DNA of 64,000 nucleotides from Thermoflexus sp. (GTDB lineage Bacteria > Chloroflexota > Anaerolineae > Aggregatilineales > Aggregatilineaceae). The notes below the pieces were generated by a model. It searched no databases. It had not been told where the DNA came from and saw only the letters and a program-made list of their open reading frames with translations. The stretch lies in the NCBI GenBank assembly GCA_020724465.1, contig DYGX01000009.1, forward strand, positions 1-64,000, read 5' to 3'. Shown piece after piece: positions 25,662 through 35,570 of the stretch. The translations under genes and the position numbers were made by a program. The number at the start of each line of letters is the position of its first letter. Position 1 is the stretch's first letter.

Positions 25662-26102
25662 ATGAAGCTGCTCGTTCGATGCACTCTCTTGTTCGCGCTC
25701 CTGGCGGGCGCCGCGTCGCTGTCGGGCTGCGGAAGCAGCGGCGAACACCCATCGGCTTCGGTCAAGCTGCCGGAATGGATCAGCAACGCGCCCCCCCGCG
25801 TGCGCGAAGCCTACGACTATGCCATCTCGCACGGGGATGAGCTTCAGCACTATCCCTGCTACTGCGGGTGTGGCGCGATGGGTCACACCAGCAACCTGAG
25901 CTGCTACATCCGCGACGTGGCCGAAGACGGCACGATCACGTTTGACGCCCACGCGACCGGCTGCGGCATCTGTGTGGACATCACACAGGACGTGATGCGC
26001 CTGAAAGCCGACGGACGATCGTCGCCGGATGTGCGCGCCTACATCGACGCGCAGTACAGCCCGTTCGGTCCCGGCACCAACACGCCTCTGCCCCAGGGAT
26101 AG
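25662..26102 (+). CDS. PCYCGC-motif lipoprotein
   Basis: 146 residues from ATG 25662, with GGAGGG seven bases upstream. The signal ends in a lipobox (AASLSGC, Cys at about residue 24), so it is a lipid-anchored extracytoplasmic protein. The centre holds HYPCYCGCGAMGHTSNLSCYI and a later TGCGICVDITQDVM, the features of the PCYCGC-motif family (PF13798), whose function is unknown. The Cys pattern suggests metal binding. It is the first gene of an operon with cupredoxin, DUF1573-like, polyferredoxin and cytochrome c genes, seven bases before the next start. Confidence 0.9.
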   Translation: MKLLVRCTLLFALLAGAASLSGCGSSGEHPSASVKLPEWISNAPPRVREAYDYAISHGDELQHYPCYCGCGAMGHTSNLSCYIRDVAEDGTITFDAHATGCGICVDITQDVMRLKADGRSSPDVRAYIDAQYSPFGPGTNTPLPQG

Positions 26103-26108
26103 CGTCGC

Positions 26109-26612
26109 ATGACACGCCATGTGACCCGTCCCCGGCTGATCGCGGCGTCCTTCGGGCTGCTCGCACTTGTGATCTTCGCCGTGCCACCCGGCAGCGCGAC
26201 GCCACCTGTAGAACGTAGGGTGGAGATCGACGCGACGCAGTTTGAGTTCGCGCCAGGCCGGATCGTCGTGAACCGGGGCGACCACGTCACGATCCACCTC
26301 ACGGCGTCGGATGTGGTCCACGGCTTCTATCTGGACGGCTACGGGTTCGAGCAGCGTGTCGAGCCGGGTGTCGCGCAGGAACTCGCATTTGTGGCGGACC
26401 GGGCGGGCAAATTTCGCTACCGCTGTGCCGTGCCGTGCGGACCGCTACACCCATTCATGATCGGCGAGCTGGTAGTGAACGCCAACACCCCATACTGGCG
26501 CGCGATCGGCGTGGTGTTCAGCGCTGCGGCTGGGATGCTGATTTTTCTGTGGCAAGCAGGCAAGACCGAGTCCCTTGAGGAGAATACCCATGAAACCCAA
26601 CCACGTTTCTAA
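26109..26612 (+). CDS. CuA-type cupredoxin, COX2-like, membrane-attached
   Basis: 167 residues. A signal or anchor (about 8-30) precedes a cupredoxin domain with all CuA ligands of the cytochrome oxidase subunit II type: His71, Cys106, Cys110, His114 and Met117 (YRCAVPCGPLHPFM). A hydrophobic segment at about 131-149 (AIGVVFSAAAGMLIFLWQ) tethers the C-terminus. There is no subunit I gene nearby, so it is not clearly part of a haem-copper oxidase. It may be an electron carrier or copper acceptor working with the other redox genes of this operon. The stop overlaps the next gene by 23 bases. Confidence 0.88.
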   Translation: MTRHVTRPRLIAASFGLLALVIFAVPPGSATPPVERRVEIDATQFEFAPGRIVVNRGDHVTIHLTASDVVHGFYLDGYGFEQRVEPGVAQELAFVADRAGKFRYRCAVPCGPLHPFMIGELVVNANTPYWRAIGVVFSAAAGMLIFLWQAGKTESLEENTHETQPRF

Positions 26613-27114
26613 ACCGCGTCGAGCCAGGAAGCGCACCTGGCATAGTGCCGTGTGGATGCTGGGCGGCGCGATTGGGAGCATCCTGCTGATTGTCGCGGCG
26701 CTGGCGTTTACCTCGCGCGGGAAAGACCAGCCGGGCCAGACGGCGTTCGATCCCGATTTCAAGCCAAAGGTTAGCGGGGCGCCGCGTGTTGAGATCGTTC
26801 AGGGCGAGGTGCTGGATTACGGGAAGGTCAAGCTCAATACGGTGATCAACACTGTTTACACCGTGCGGAACGTCGGCGACAAGCCACTGCTGATTTACGG
26901 CGAGCCGCGTATTGAGGTCGTCCAGGGCTGCTGTCCGCCGCGCGCCGTCGTCAGCTCGATGGTCATTGATCCTGGGCACGAAGGCACCATCTCCATGACG
27001 TACTCGATGCATGAAGGGATGGGCGGCCCGCACGAGTTCCGCGTGCATCTGCGGACCAACGACCCGGCTGAGCCGACCAAATATCTGACGATTTATTCGG
27101 ACTGGGTGTCGTAG
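26590..27114 (+). CDS. DUF1573-like membrane-anchored Ig-fold protein
   Basis: 174 residues from ATG 26590, with GAGGAG before it and 23 bases of overlap with the cupredoxin gene. One membrane segment (about 22-41, VWMLGGAIGSILLIVAALAF) is followed by an extracytoplasmic domain with DYGKVKLNTVINTVYTVRNVGDKPLLIYG, the pattern of DUF1573, in which a beta sandwich carries a Cys. Here there is a Cys114-Cys115 pair (VQGCCPPRAVV) and Met/His-rich ends (MTYSMHEGMGG) that could bind copper. Function is unknown; coupling in the same operon suggests copper delivery or redox partner work. Confidence 0.75.
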   Translation: MKPNHVSKPRRARKRTWHSAVWMLGGAIGSILLIVAALAFTSRGKDQPGQTAFDPDFKPKVSGAPRVEIVQGEVLDYGKVKLNTVINTVYTVRNVGDKPLLIYGEPRIEVVQGCCPPRAVVSSMVIDPGHEGTISMTYSMHEGMGGPHEFRVHLRTNDPAEPTKYLTIYSDWVS

Positions 27115-27116
27115 CG

Positions 27117-28499
27117 ATGCTCAACCAGGGGCGCATCGACCTGCTGGAGCGCATGCCGCCGCTCAAGCGCGTTTTGAAGGCGCGCGCCTTCCAGCCGGCG
27201 ATGATGCTGCTGACGCTGGCGGTGTTCACGCTGGCGATTCTCGCCGGGCTAGCCGGCACGCCAGCCGGCAACCGCAACTTTGGCATTGTCTTCGTCTGGA
27301 TCGTCTGGTGGGCGCTGCTCATCGCCGTGCTCGTCCCGTTCTTCGGGCGGCTGTGGTGCACGGTCTGCCCCATTCCCGCGCCCGGCGAGTGGCTCCAGCG
27401 CCGCGCCATTGTGCAGCGCCGGCCGGGCAGGCTGTGGACGCGCGGCCTGCGCTGGCCCCGGCGCCTGAAGAACATCTGGCTTCAGAACCTCGGCTTTCTT
27501 GGTGTCGCGCTGTTCAGCACGATCATCCTCACCCGCCCAAACGTCAGCGCCTGGGTGCTGCTCAGCTTTCTGCTGGCCGGAGTGGTGCTGAGCGCGCTGT
27601 ACCGGAACCGCGTCTTCTGCCGCTATGTCTGCCCGGTCGGCGGGTTCATCGGCCTGTACTCGATGCTGGCACCGGTCGAGTTGCGCGTTGCCGATCCGGA
27701 CGTTTGCGTGGCGCATAAGACGAAAGATTGCCTCACCGGCAACGAATTCGGCTACGGCTGCCCGTGGATGACGTACCCCGGCAGCCTGCAGCGCAACGCG
27801 GCATGCGGCCTGTGCTTCGAGTGCCTGAAGACCTGCCCCAAGAACAATATCGTCCTTAACCTGCGCGCTCCCGGCGGCGACCTGCTGGTTGCGGATGAGC
27901 GCCGCCTGGATGAAGCGTACAAGGCGTTCATCATGCTCGGCTGCGCGCTGCTGTACTCGGCGGTGCTGCTCGGTCCGTGGGGCTGGCTCAAAGCGTGGGC
28001 GAACATGCACACGCTGCCTCACTGGGGGTTGTATGCGCTCGGCTTCGTCGTGCTGAATCTGGCGATCTTGCCGGGAACGTTTGGCGCGGCGGTATGGCTC
28101 GCGCGGCGGATCGCCCGCCAGCCTCAGCCGCTGCGCCGGCTGATCGTGGACTATGCCTACGCGCTGATCCCGTTGGGGCTTGCGGCGTGGATCGCGTTCA
28201 CGTTCGGATTCGTGCTGGTCAACGGCAGCTATGCGCTCGCGGCGCTGTCCGACCCGTTCGGGTGGGGCTGGGATCTGTTCGGTACGGCGAGCACGCCCTG
28301 GACGCCGCTAGGCGAGTCTGTTCTGCCCTTCTTGCAGGTCGGCGTCCTGACAGCAGGGCTGCTATTCGCTTTGCACACAACCTACAAGATCGCCCGGCAG
28401 AACAGCGCGCAGCACCGGGCTGCCTTTCTGGCGACGCTGCCGATCAGTGGCTTCGCGGTGCTCATCACGCTGGGCTTTCTGAGGCTTTACCTGGGTTAA
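27117..28499 (+). CDS. NapH/NosR-like membrane polyferredoxin
   Basis: 460 residues, starting two bases after the previous stop. Membrane segments include MMLLTLAVFTLAILAGLAG, FGIVFVWIVWWALLIAVLVPFFG and several after residue 260. Cytoplasmic or periplasmic Cys motifs are WCTVCPIP, CRYVCPVG and CGLCFECLKTCP, the latter a [4Fe-4S] ferredoxin motif, plus a Cys-rich insertion CVAHKTKDCLTGNEFGYGCPW. This pattern matches the C-terminal part of NosR, NapH and CcoG, which move electrons across the membrane to periplasmic copper or Mo enzymes. No nosZ or nap genes are in the window. It would take electrons from quinol or a soluble donor and pass them to the CuA/cytochrome partners. Confidence 0.85.
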   Translation: MLNQGRIDLLERMPPLKRVLKARAFQPAMMLLTLAVFTLAILAGLAGTPAGNRNFGIVFVWIVWWALLIAVLVPFFGRLWCTVCPIPAPGEWLQRRAIVQRRPGRLWTRGLRWPRRLKNIWLQNLGFLGVALFSTIILTRPNVSAWVLLSFLLAGVVLSALYRNRVFCRYVCPVGGFIGLYSMLAPVELRVADPDVCVAHKTKDCLTGNEFGYGCPWMTYPGSLQRNAACGLCFECLKTCPKNNIVLNLRAPGGDLLVADERRLDEAYKAFIMLGCALLYSAVLLGPWGWLKAWANMHTLPHWGLYALGFVVLNLAILPGTFGAAVWLARRIARQPQPLRRLIVDYAYALIPLGLAAWIAFTFGFVLVNGSYALAALSDPFGWGWDLFGTASTPWTPLGESVLPFLQVGVLTAGLLFALHTTYKIARQNSAQHRAAFLATLPISGFAVLITLGFLRLYLG

Positions 28500-28501
28500 G
28501 G

Positions 28502-29524
28502 ATGAAACAACGGGAGCTGCTGGCACTTTTTGCGCTGGGGCTGATCCTGCTCGGGCTGCCCCTGGCGGTGCTGGGTTATCAGTACTGGCTCAGGCCGGCG
28601 CTTTCGCCAAACCGTATCATTGACATTGCCGCCCGAGTGCCAGAGCAAGCCGGGTTCGCGCCGGATGCGATCCGCGTGGCCGTGGGCGAGACGGTCACGC
28701 TGCGCTTCGCGTCGATGGACGTGACGCATGGGGTTGCAATCGGGCCAGGATTAGGCGTGGATCTCGGTCCAATCGATCCTGGCCAGGTCAAAGAGATCAC
28801 GCTCAGCTTCGACCATCCCGGTATCTACACCTACTACTGCACGACCTGGTGCAGCCCGGATCACTGGCGCATGCGCGGCACGATCCAGGTAAGCGACCCG
28901 GCCAATCCCGATGTCGTGCCGGCTGCGCAGCCGGACCGGGTGATTGAAGCGTTGATCGCGGAAGGGATTGACATTGACGCGGCGCACACCCCCCCGGCCG
29001 AACACGCCGACATATCTATCCTGGCGTTCCAGCCATCGGCGCAGCGCGGTGAGTTGGTCATCGCGGGCGGGCTGGATGTTCCTGCCGAATTGCGCGACCC
29101 GGTATGGCGGCAGTCTCACACGCCAGCACAAGCTCTCGAACTGCTGACCGGCCAAAATCCGGCTACGTCCGAACGCGATCGGCTGGATGCGATCGCCTAT
29201 CTCTGGACGCAAGACACGGCAGACGAGGCCCTCGCAACCGGCAAGCGGTTCTATAACCAGAACTGTGCGGCGTGCCACGGGCAGTCCGGCGGCGGTGACG
29301 GCCCGGCGGCGGCGACCACTGCCGAAGAGCCGGTCGCGTTTTCGGACCCCGGCTACATGTTCGAGCGGCGGAGCGACGTGCTCTACGCCAAGATCCGGCG
29401 CGGAGGCATGGGCACGGGCATGCCGAACTTTGGCACGTTGTTCACCCCCGAGGAAACCTGGGCGCTCGTGCGCTATCTGTGGACGCTGACTTTTGGGACA
29501 CCACCCCGCACACACACCGGATAA
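28502..29524 (+). CDS. CuA cupredoxin-cytochrome c fusion
   Basis: 340 residues from ATG 28502. An upstream extension of the frame lies inside the polyferredoxin gene and is spurious. An N-terminal anchor (about 6-29) is followed by a cupredoxin with His76, Cys113, Cys117, His121 and Met124 (YYCTTWCSPDHWRM), the complete CuA set, then a linker and a monohaem cytochrome c domain with CAACH (Cys255, Cys258, His259) and the likely axial Met307 in GMPNFG. The arrangement recalls caa3-type subunit II, but again without subunit I. It is the last gene of the PCYCGC operon and would receive or pass electrons in the extracytoplasmic space. Confidence 0.92.
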   Translation: MKQRELLALFALGLILLGLPLAVLGYQYWLRPALSPNRIIDIAARVPEQAGFAPDAIRVAVGETVTLRFASMDVTHGVAIGPGLGVDLGPIDPGQVKEITLSFDHPGIYTYYCTTWCSPDHWRMRGTIQVSDPANPDVVPAAQPDRVIEALIAEGIDIDAAHTPPAEHADISILAFQPSAQRGELVIAGGLDVPAELRDPVWRQSHTPAQALELLTGQNPATSERDRLDAIAYLWTQDTADEALATGKRFYNQNCAACHGQSGGGDGPAAATTAEEPVAFSDPGYMFERRSDVLYAKIRRGGMGTGMPNFGTLFTPEETWALVRYLWTLTFGTPPRTHTG

Positions 29525-29617
29525 CGCCCGGCAATCCTTTCAGGATGGCACTCGCATCCTGTTCATTCCCAGGCTGAAAAAGGTTACAATCTCCAGGTAC
29601 AGGCAGGATGGTGCACC
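29525..29617 (+). promoter_or_regulatory. Gap with weak terminator-like hairpin and candidate promoter
   Basis: AGGATG...CATCCT (29542-29547 with 29555-29560) is a 6-bp hairpin that may end the upstream operon. A candidate promoter follows: TTCATT at 29562-29567 (3/6), 17 bases, then TACAAT at 29585-29590 (5/6), giving a start near 29597 for the response regulator gene at 29618. Both are modest matches. Confidence 0.4.
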
Positions 29618-30295
29618 ATGGCAGCAGAGCAACCGATTCGCGTGATTCTGGCAGATGACCATCAGGTCGTGCGGCACGGGATCCACCAGTTCTTGACAAC
29701 AGCCGGAATCGAGGTGCTCGCCGAGGCAAGCGACGGCGCCCAGGCGCTGTACCTGATCGAGCAGCACCAGCCGGATGTAGCAGTCCTTGACATTCAGATG
29801 CCGGAGTTCAGCGGCATCGAAGTTGCGCGCCGCGTGCGGGCCAGGGGCTGGCCGGTGGGTATTCTGATTCTCACCGCGTTCGATGACGATCCGTTTATTA
29901 TGGCGGCCCTGGAAGCGGGCGCGAACGGCTTCGTGCTCAAGACCGCCGATATTGAAGCCATTATTGAGGCCGTGCGCGCCGTGAACGAGGGGCGCTCTGT
30001 GCTCGACCCGCAGATCATCCCCAAACTGATGCACGCGGTGACCGCTGCGCGGCACGAGACGGTGCCCTATGAGCCGTTGACCGCTCGCGAGCTGGAAGTT
30101 CTCCAGGCCGCTGCGCGAGGGTTGACCAACAAGGCGATCGGGCTGATGCTCGACATCAGCGATCGCACCGTGCAAGGGCATTTGCGCCGCATCTTCGAAA
30201 AGCTCAACGTGGCAAACCGCACCGAAGCGGTGGTGAAAGCCACGCAACTCGGGCTGCTTGACTTGCCCGCATCGGACATCCATGCGACTGACTAG
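29618..30295 (+). CDS. NarL/FixJ-family response regulator
   Basis: 225 residues. The receiver domain (residues 5-122) has the acidic pair Asp13-Asp14, the phospho-acceptor Asp58 (VAVLDIQMP) and a late Lys (GFVLKTAD). The C-terminal LuxR helix-turn-helix covers about 150-215 (LTARELEVLQAAARG then DRTVQGHLRRIFEKL). It overlaps the sensor kinase gene by 14 bases, so they are a pair. It is on the same strand as, and directly downstream of, the redox/copper operon, so it might control it, but the gap holds its own candidate promoter. Target genes are unknown. Confidence 0.93.
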   Translation: MAAEQPIRVILADDHQVVRHGIHQFLTTAGIEVLAEASDGAQALYLIEQHQPDVAVLDIQMPEFSGIEVARRVRARGWPVGILILTAFDDDPFIMAALEAGANGFVLKTADIEAIIEAVRAVNEGRSVLDPQIIPKLMHAVTAARHETVPYEPLTARELEVLQAAARGLTNKAIGLMLDISDRTVQGHLRRIFEKLNVANRTEAVVKATQLGLLDLPASDIHATD

Positions 30296-31991
30296 CCTGC
30301 CTCTTCAACTGCTGGCGCTGCTGGTCCTGCCGCTGCTCGCGCTGCTTGTGCTCGTCGCATTTGGGGGTGTGGCGGTGCACCAGGCGGAGATGCGCGATCT
30401 GCTGGTCAACCACAACCGGCAGCTCACCGCCGCCGCCGCAGTCGCTCTCTCCGGCCAGTTGGAGCAGCGCCAAAACGTGGCGCTGAGTCTGGCGCGCGTC
30501 GCAGAACGGATCGGCCCCGATGAAGTCCTGAACCAGGCCGGGCCGCTCGCCGCTTTGTTTGACAGAGGCATCGCGATCCACACGGCGGATGGGCAACTGC
30601 TGGCCGCTGCTATGCCAGCGCACAGCAGCCAGGTTATTGTGGATCAGGCCCTCGATATTTCCCCGCCCGGCATCCTGGCTCAACTGGAACGTGACGGAAA
30701 CGGCACCCGGACACTGCTGCTCAATGTGGCTTCGGGCGAGCAGGGGCTACGGGTTACCGGTCTCAGCTCGCTTGACCTCGTCGCCGAGGCTGCGGGGCTG
30801 GGCAGCCACCCCGAAGCTGTAACGCTTGGTGCGCTGCTGCTGGATCGCGACGGGACCATCCTGCTGAGCAGCGATCCGGCGCAGGTCGGCACCCTCTTTG
30901 ACGGCGCACCCCAGATCACGGCGAGCGAGCGCACCGCGGCATTCGAGCGGATCGACACCCAGGGGCACGATGTCATCACCACAGCCGCGCCGATTCCCCT
31001 GGCTGGCTGGACGCTGGTATACGAGGAACGCTGGCACGAAACCCTTAGCCCGATTGCCCAGTACTCGCAGGCGGCACCGCTGATACTGGTGCCCGGCCTG
31101 CTGATCGCGCTCGGCACGGTCTGGTTTGGCATCCGGCGCGTGGTGCTGCCGCTGCGCAAGCTGGAAGCGCAGGCGAACGAGCTGGCCTGGGGGAACTACG
31201 CCGCGATCGAGCAGCAGGTCGGCGGGATCGAGGAGATCCGGCACCTGCAAGAGACGCTCCAGCAGATGTCGAAGCGGGTCCAGGCGGCACAGGCGAGCAT
31301 GCACGATTACATTGGCGCCATCACCCGTGCTCAGGAAGACGAGCGGCGGCGCCTCGCCCACGAACTGCACGACCAGACCGCGCAGGCGCTGGTTGCGCTC
31401 GATCATCGCCAGCAGATGTTAAAGCCCTATCTTCGCGACGATCCGGCGGCAGCCGCCCGGCTGGCCGAGATTCGCGAGATGATCGCCGCCACGATGGGCG
31501 ATCTGCGGCGCATCGTGCGCGCGCTGAGACCCGCCTACCTGGAAGAACTTGGGCTTGCCCCGGCCCTCGAGATGCTGGCACGCGATCTCCAGCGAGACGA
31601 CCGGCTCGCCATCCACTTCGAGAAGCACGGCACTCCCCAACGGCTGGCGCCGGAGCGCGAAATGGCCCTCTACCGTATCGCGCAAGAAGCCCTGAACAAC
31701 GCCTGGCAGCACAGCGGCGGGTCCGATATCTGGCTTGCGGTGCGTTTTGAGCCTGACCAGGTCACCGTCACGGTGCGCGACAACGGCAAAGGCTTTGCCG
31801 CGCCGCAGCACGCGGCAGACCTGGGCACGTCAGGGATGCAGCACTTCGGGCTAATGGGGATGTACGAGCGCGCCTCGCTGATCGGCGCGCATCTGCAGAT
31901 TCGGTCGGAACCCGGCAGCGGCACTACCGTAAGCGTCGGGGTGCCGACGAACGCAGTTTCGAGCGAGCCGGCCCGCTCTGCGTCGGCCTGA
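30282..31991 (+). CDS. NarX-type sensor histidine kinase
   Basis: 569 residues from ATG 30282. A first membrane segment (about 8-27), an extracytoplasmic sensor of about 230 residues with a Cache-like LGALLLDRDGTILLSSDP stretch, a second membrane segment (about 268-283) and a HAMP-like linker precede the HisKA_3 dimerisation domain with ERRRLAHELHD (His363) and an HATPase_c domain (IAQEALNNAWQHS, DNGKGF, FGLMGMYER). It autophosphorylates and passes phosphate to the regulator at 29618-30295. The ligand is not known; an aerobic/anaerobic or metal signal would be consistent with the neighbouring redox genes. Confidence 0.92.
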   Translation: MRLTSLPLQLLALLVLPLLALLVLVAFGGVAVHQAEMRDLLVNHNRQLTAAAAVALSGQLEQRQNVALSLARVAERIGPDEVLNQAGPLAALFDRGIAIHTADGQLLAAAMPAHSSQVIVDQALDISPPGILAQLERDGNGTRTLLLNVASGEQGLRVTGLSSLDLVAEAAGLGSHPEAVTLGALLLDRDGTILLSSDPAQVGTLFDGAPQITASERTAAFERIDTQGHDVITTAAPIPLAGWTLVYEERWHETLSPIAQYSQAAPLILVPGLLIALGTVWFGIRRVVLPLRKLEAQANELAWGNYAAIEQQVGGIEEIRHLQETLQQMSKRVQAAQASMHDYIGAITRAQEDERRRLAHELHDQTAQALVALDHRQQMLKPYLRDDPAAAARLAEIREMIAATMGDLRRIVRALRPAYLEELGLAPALEMLARDLQRDDRLAIHFEKHGTPQRLAPEREMALYRIAQEALNNAWQHSGGSDIWLAVRFEPDQVTVTVRDNGKGFAAPQHAADLGTSGMQHFGLMGMYERASLIGAHLQIRSEPGSGTTVSVGVPTNAVSSEPARSASA

Positions 31992-32016
31992 GAATCTCCG
32001 TGCACCGGGGCGCGGC

Positions 32017-32716
<700 letters not shown>

Positions 32717-32724
<8 letters not shown>

Positions 32725-33487
32725 AGGTTCCCACTCCCAGGTAGGCCTCAATCACGCGCGGGTTATTCTGGATGGTGGCGGGCGGCCCTTCGGCGATGAT
32801 CTCGCCGTAATCAATGACAATGATGCGCGGGCAGATGCCCATCACCACGCGCATCTGGTGTTCGATCAGGAAGATGGTGAGCTTGAAGTGTTCCAGAATG
32901 TGCTGGATGAAAGCCATCAGCTCCTCTGCTTCGGCCGTGTTCATACCGGCTGCCGGCTCGTCCAGCAACAACAACTTGGGGTTGCTCGCCAGGGCGCGCG
33001 CGATCTCCAGCTTGCGCTGCTGGCCGTACGGCAGAGCGGTTGCCTTCTCATGAGCCAGATGCGCCAGGTTGAGCGCCTCGAGCAGCTCCTGCGCCCGGCG
33101 CTGCATTGCCCGCTCTTCGCGCAGATAGTGCGGCAGCCGCAGCACCGCCGAGGCCGGGTCCGACTTGAGCCGCAGATGCTGCCCAACCATCACATTGCCC
33201 AGCACATCCAGGCCGCTGAACAGACGGATATTCTGGAAGGTCCGGGCAATCCCCAGGCGGGTGATCTGATCCGGGCGCCGCCCGGTGATGTTGTGCCCGT
33301 CAAACCAGATTTCGCCCTCGGTGGGCCGGTAGATCCCGGTGATCAGATTGAAAATCGTCGTCTTGCCGGAGCCGTTCGGTCCGATCAGCGCGCACAACTC
33401 ACCCGCCTGCAATTCGGTCGAGAAGTTGTTGACCGCCACCAACCCGCCGAACCGTTTGCTCACGTGTCGGAGTTGGAGCAAAGCCAT
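32717..33487 (-). CDS. livG: Branched-chain amino acid ABC transporter ATP-binding protein LivG
   Basis: 256 residues. The Walker A motif is GPNGSGKTT. The switch-region LPYGQQRKLEIARAL replaces the usual LSGGQ, as in LivG. Walker B is KLLLLDEPAAGM, followed by NTAEAEELM. The C-terminal IAEGPPATIQNNPRVIEAYLG is the LivG tail. It starts immediately after the livM stop and overlaps livF. It works as a heterodimer with LivF. Confidence 0.94.
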
Positions 33488-34591
33488 CTACTGCTCCCCC
33501 TTTTCCACCGTCGAAGGCGGCGGAGTTCTGCCCCACAGCCCGGTCACCCGCCGGTGCAGGCGGGCGAGCGTATTCAGCAACCCATCCCAGCTAAATTCCC
33601 GCTGGCCGAACAATCCCTGGCGATAGAAGAGGATCACCAACAGCAGCAGCGTCGAGAACAAGACCATGCGCATCCCAGGGATGCCAGGGATATGCAGCGG
33701 TCCCAGATCGAAGGGCGACTCGATCGGCCGCAGCACTTCCAGAAACACCGTATACAGAACGGCAGCGACCAGGCTGCCGGTCAGGCTGCTCATGCCGCCC
33801 ATCACCGTGATACCCACGATCTGGTAGGTCAGGAAGAACATAAAGACCTTGGGGTCGATCGTGCTGATCAGGTTCGCCATCAGCCCGCCGGCGACGCCAA
33901 CGAAGAACGATGACAGCATGAAGGCCATCATCTTGTGGGTGAACAGCCGCACGCCCAGCGCCTGGGCAGCCACCTCATCGTCGCGCACGGCGCGCAACGC
34001 GCGCCCATAGCTGGAGTCCACCAGCCGCTTGACGACGAAGATCGTCACCAGCGCCGCGCCCCAGCTCCAATACACGTTGGTGTGATCCGGAATCCCCTTG
34101 AGGCCGAGCGAGCCGTTCGTGATTCGCTGCCAGTTGACAAACAGCACGCGGATGATCTCGCTGAAGCCCAGCGTGGCGATCGCCAGATAGTCACCGCGCA
34201 GGCGCAGCGCGGGCCAGCCGATCAACAGGCTGGCCAGAGCCGCCAGCGTGCCGCCTACCAGCAGGGCGGGCAGAAACGGCCATTCGACGTCGCGCAGCAA
34301 GGGGATGATCGGCGCCAGGAAGAAATTGGCGGCTTTCTGCTCCGGCGACATGGTCAGCAGGGCCGCCGCATAGGCTCCGATGGCGGCAAAACCGGCATGG
34401 CCCAGCGAGAACTGGCCGGTATAGCCGTAGATCAGGTTGAAGGTGACGGCGAAGATGGTGTAGACAGCGCACAGGTTCAAGATACGCAGGCGGTAGGCGT
34501 CCCAGTTGGTCTGCGCATAGACCAAAAAGACGACAAAGCCGGCCAGCGCGAGAACGGTCAGGATACGATTGCGGGTAATGGATGTCCTCAT
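33488..34591 (-). CDS. livM: Branched-chain amino acid ABC transporter permease LivM
   Basis: 367 residues with about ten hydrophobic segments. The stretches NLIYGYTGQFSLGHAGFAAIGAYAAALL and LRLRGDYLAIATLGFSEIIRV are highly characteristic of LivM. It is longer than LivH because of an N-terminal helix and a C-terminal tail (HRRVTGLWGRTPPPSTVEKGEQ). It forms the membrane pore with LivH. It adjoins livG without a gap and livH with four bases. Confidence 0.93.
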   Translation of the reverse strand: MRTSITRNRILTVLALAGFVVFLVYAQTNWDAYRLRILNLCAVYTIFAVTFNLIYGYTGQFSLGHAGFAAIGAYAAALLTMSPEQKAANFFLAPIIPLLRDVEWPFLPALLVGGTLAALASLLIGWPALRLRGDYLAIATLGFSEIIRVLFVNWQRITNGSLGLKGIPDHTNVYWSWGAALVTIFVVKRLVDSSYGRALRAVRDDEVAAQALGVRLFTHKMMAFMLSSFFVGVAGGLMANLISTIDPKVFMFFLTYQIVGITVMGGMSSLTGSLVAAVLYTVFLEVLRPIESPFDLGPLHIPGIPGMRMVLFSTLLLLVILFYRQGLFGQREFSWDGLLNTLARLHRRVTGLWGRTPPPSTVEKGEQ

Positions 34592-34595
34592 GGCC

Positions 34596-35489
34596 CTAAG
34601 CCTTTTCTGGCTCCACTTCGCCCATGAGGCCCGTTGGCCGGAACAAGAGCAGTGCGATCAAAATGGTGTAGGCAAAAGCATCGCGGTAGCCCGCCAGTTG
34701 GGGGAAGAAAGCCACAATCATGATCTCCGCGATGCCCAGCAAGAAGCCGCCGATCATAGCGCCTGTGATGTTGCCGATGCCACCCAGCACGGCGGCGATA
34801 AACGCCTTCAAACCCGGCACCACGCCCATCAACGGATTGATCTGCGGAAACTTGATCGCCAGCAGGATCCCCCCCGCCGCGGCCAGCGCCGAACCGATGG
34901 CGAAGGCAATCATGATCACGCGGTCCGTGTCAACGCCCATCAGGCCCGTAGTCTCGATGTCCTTGGACAGCGCGCGCATCGCCATGCCGACTTTGGTGCG
35001 GTGGACGATGTACAACAGCCCGCCAAAGAGAATCAGCGCGACTGCGACGGCCACCGGCGTGTAGCTGATGATGATCACGTCTCCGACGTGCAGCGGCTTG
35101 TCGAGGAAGGCCGGACGGGGAAACGCCTTGGGGCGCCCACTGAACACAACGATGCCCAGGTTTTCCAGCAGGAAAGACACCGCCACTGCAGACGTGAAAA
35201 GCTGGATGCGTGGCACGCCGCGCAGCGGGCGGTAAGCGGCCCGCTCGATAATCATGCCCAGACCTGCCGTCAGCAGAATCGCCAGCGGGAAGGCGAGCCA
35301 CCAGGGCAGCGCGTACATGGCGGCGCCGTAGAAGGCGACATACGCCGCCACCATCACAATATCGCCATGAGCGAAATTGATCAGCCGCAGAATGCCATAG
35401 ACCATCGTATAGCCGATGGCGATTAGCGCGTACAGCGCTCCCAGCGAGATTCCATTAGCCAGGTGTTGGAAGAAAAGCGAGACCGTCAT
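34596..35489 (-). CDS. livH: Branched-chain amino acid ABC transporter permease LivH
   Basis: 297 residues. The N-terminus LANGISLGALYALIAIGYTMVYGIL is the first-helix signature of LivH, followed by INFAHGDIVMVAAYVAF. The later FKAFIAAVLGGIGNITGAMIGGFLLG-like region (VPGLKAFIAAVLGGIGN) is also typical. It lies between the binding-protein gene and livM. A stem-loop is found in the 129-base gap upstream. Confidence 0.94.
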   Translation of the reverse strand: MTVSLFFQHLANGISLGALYALIAIGYTMVYGILRLINFAHGDIVMVAAYVAFYGAAMYALPWWLAFPLAILLTAGLGMIIERAAYRPLRGVPRIQLFTSAVAVSFLLENLGIVVFSGRPKAFPRPAFLDKPLHVGDVIIISYTPVAVAVALILFGGLLYIVHRTKVGMAMRALSKDIETTGLMGVDTDRVIMIAFAIGSALAAAGGILLAIKFPQINPLMGVVPGLKAFIAAVLGGIGNITGAMIGGFLLGIAEIMIVAFFPQLAGYRDAFAYTILIALLLFRPTGLMGEVEPEKA

Positions 35490-35570
35490 GATGTCTCCGT
35501 TCTACGTGACCGGGAACTCCACCCGGCACGTGTCAGGGCCACGACAGGTAGAAGCAGGCATCGGTCAAAA

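Noticed and set aside
27977-28501. N-terminal extension of the CuA-cytochrome c gene
   Set aside because: It overlaps the polyferredoxin gene entirely; ATG 28502 gives the expected signal anchor.
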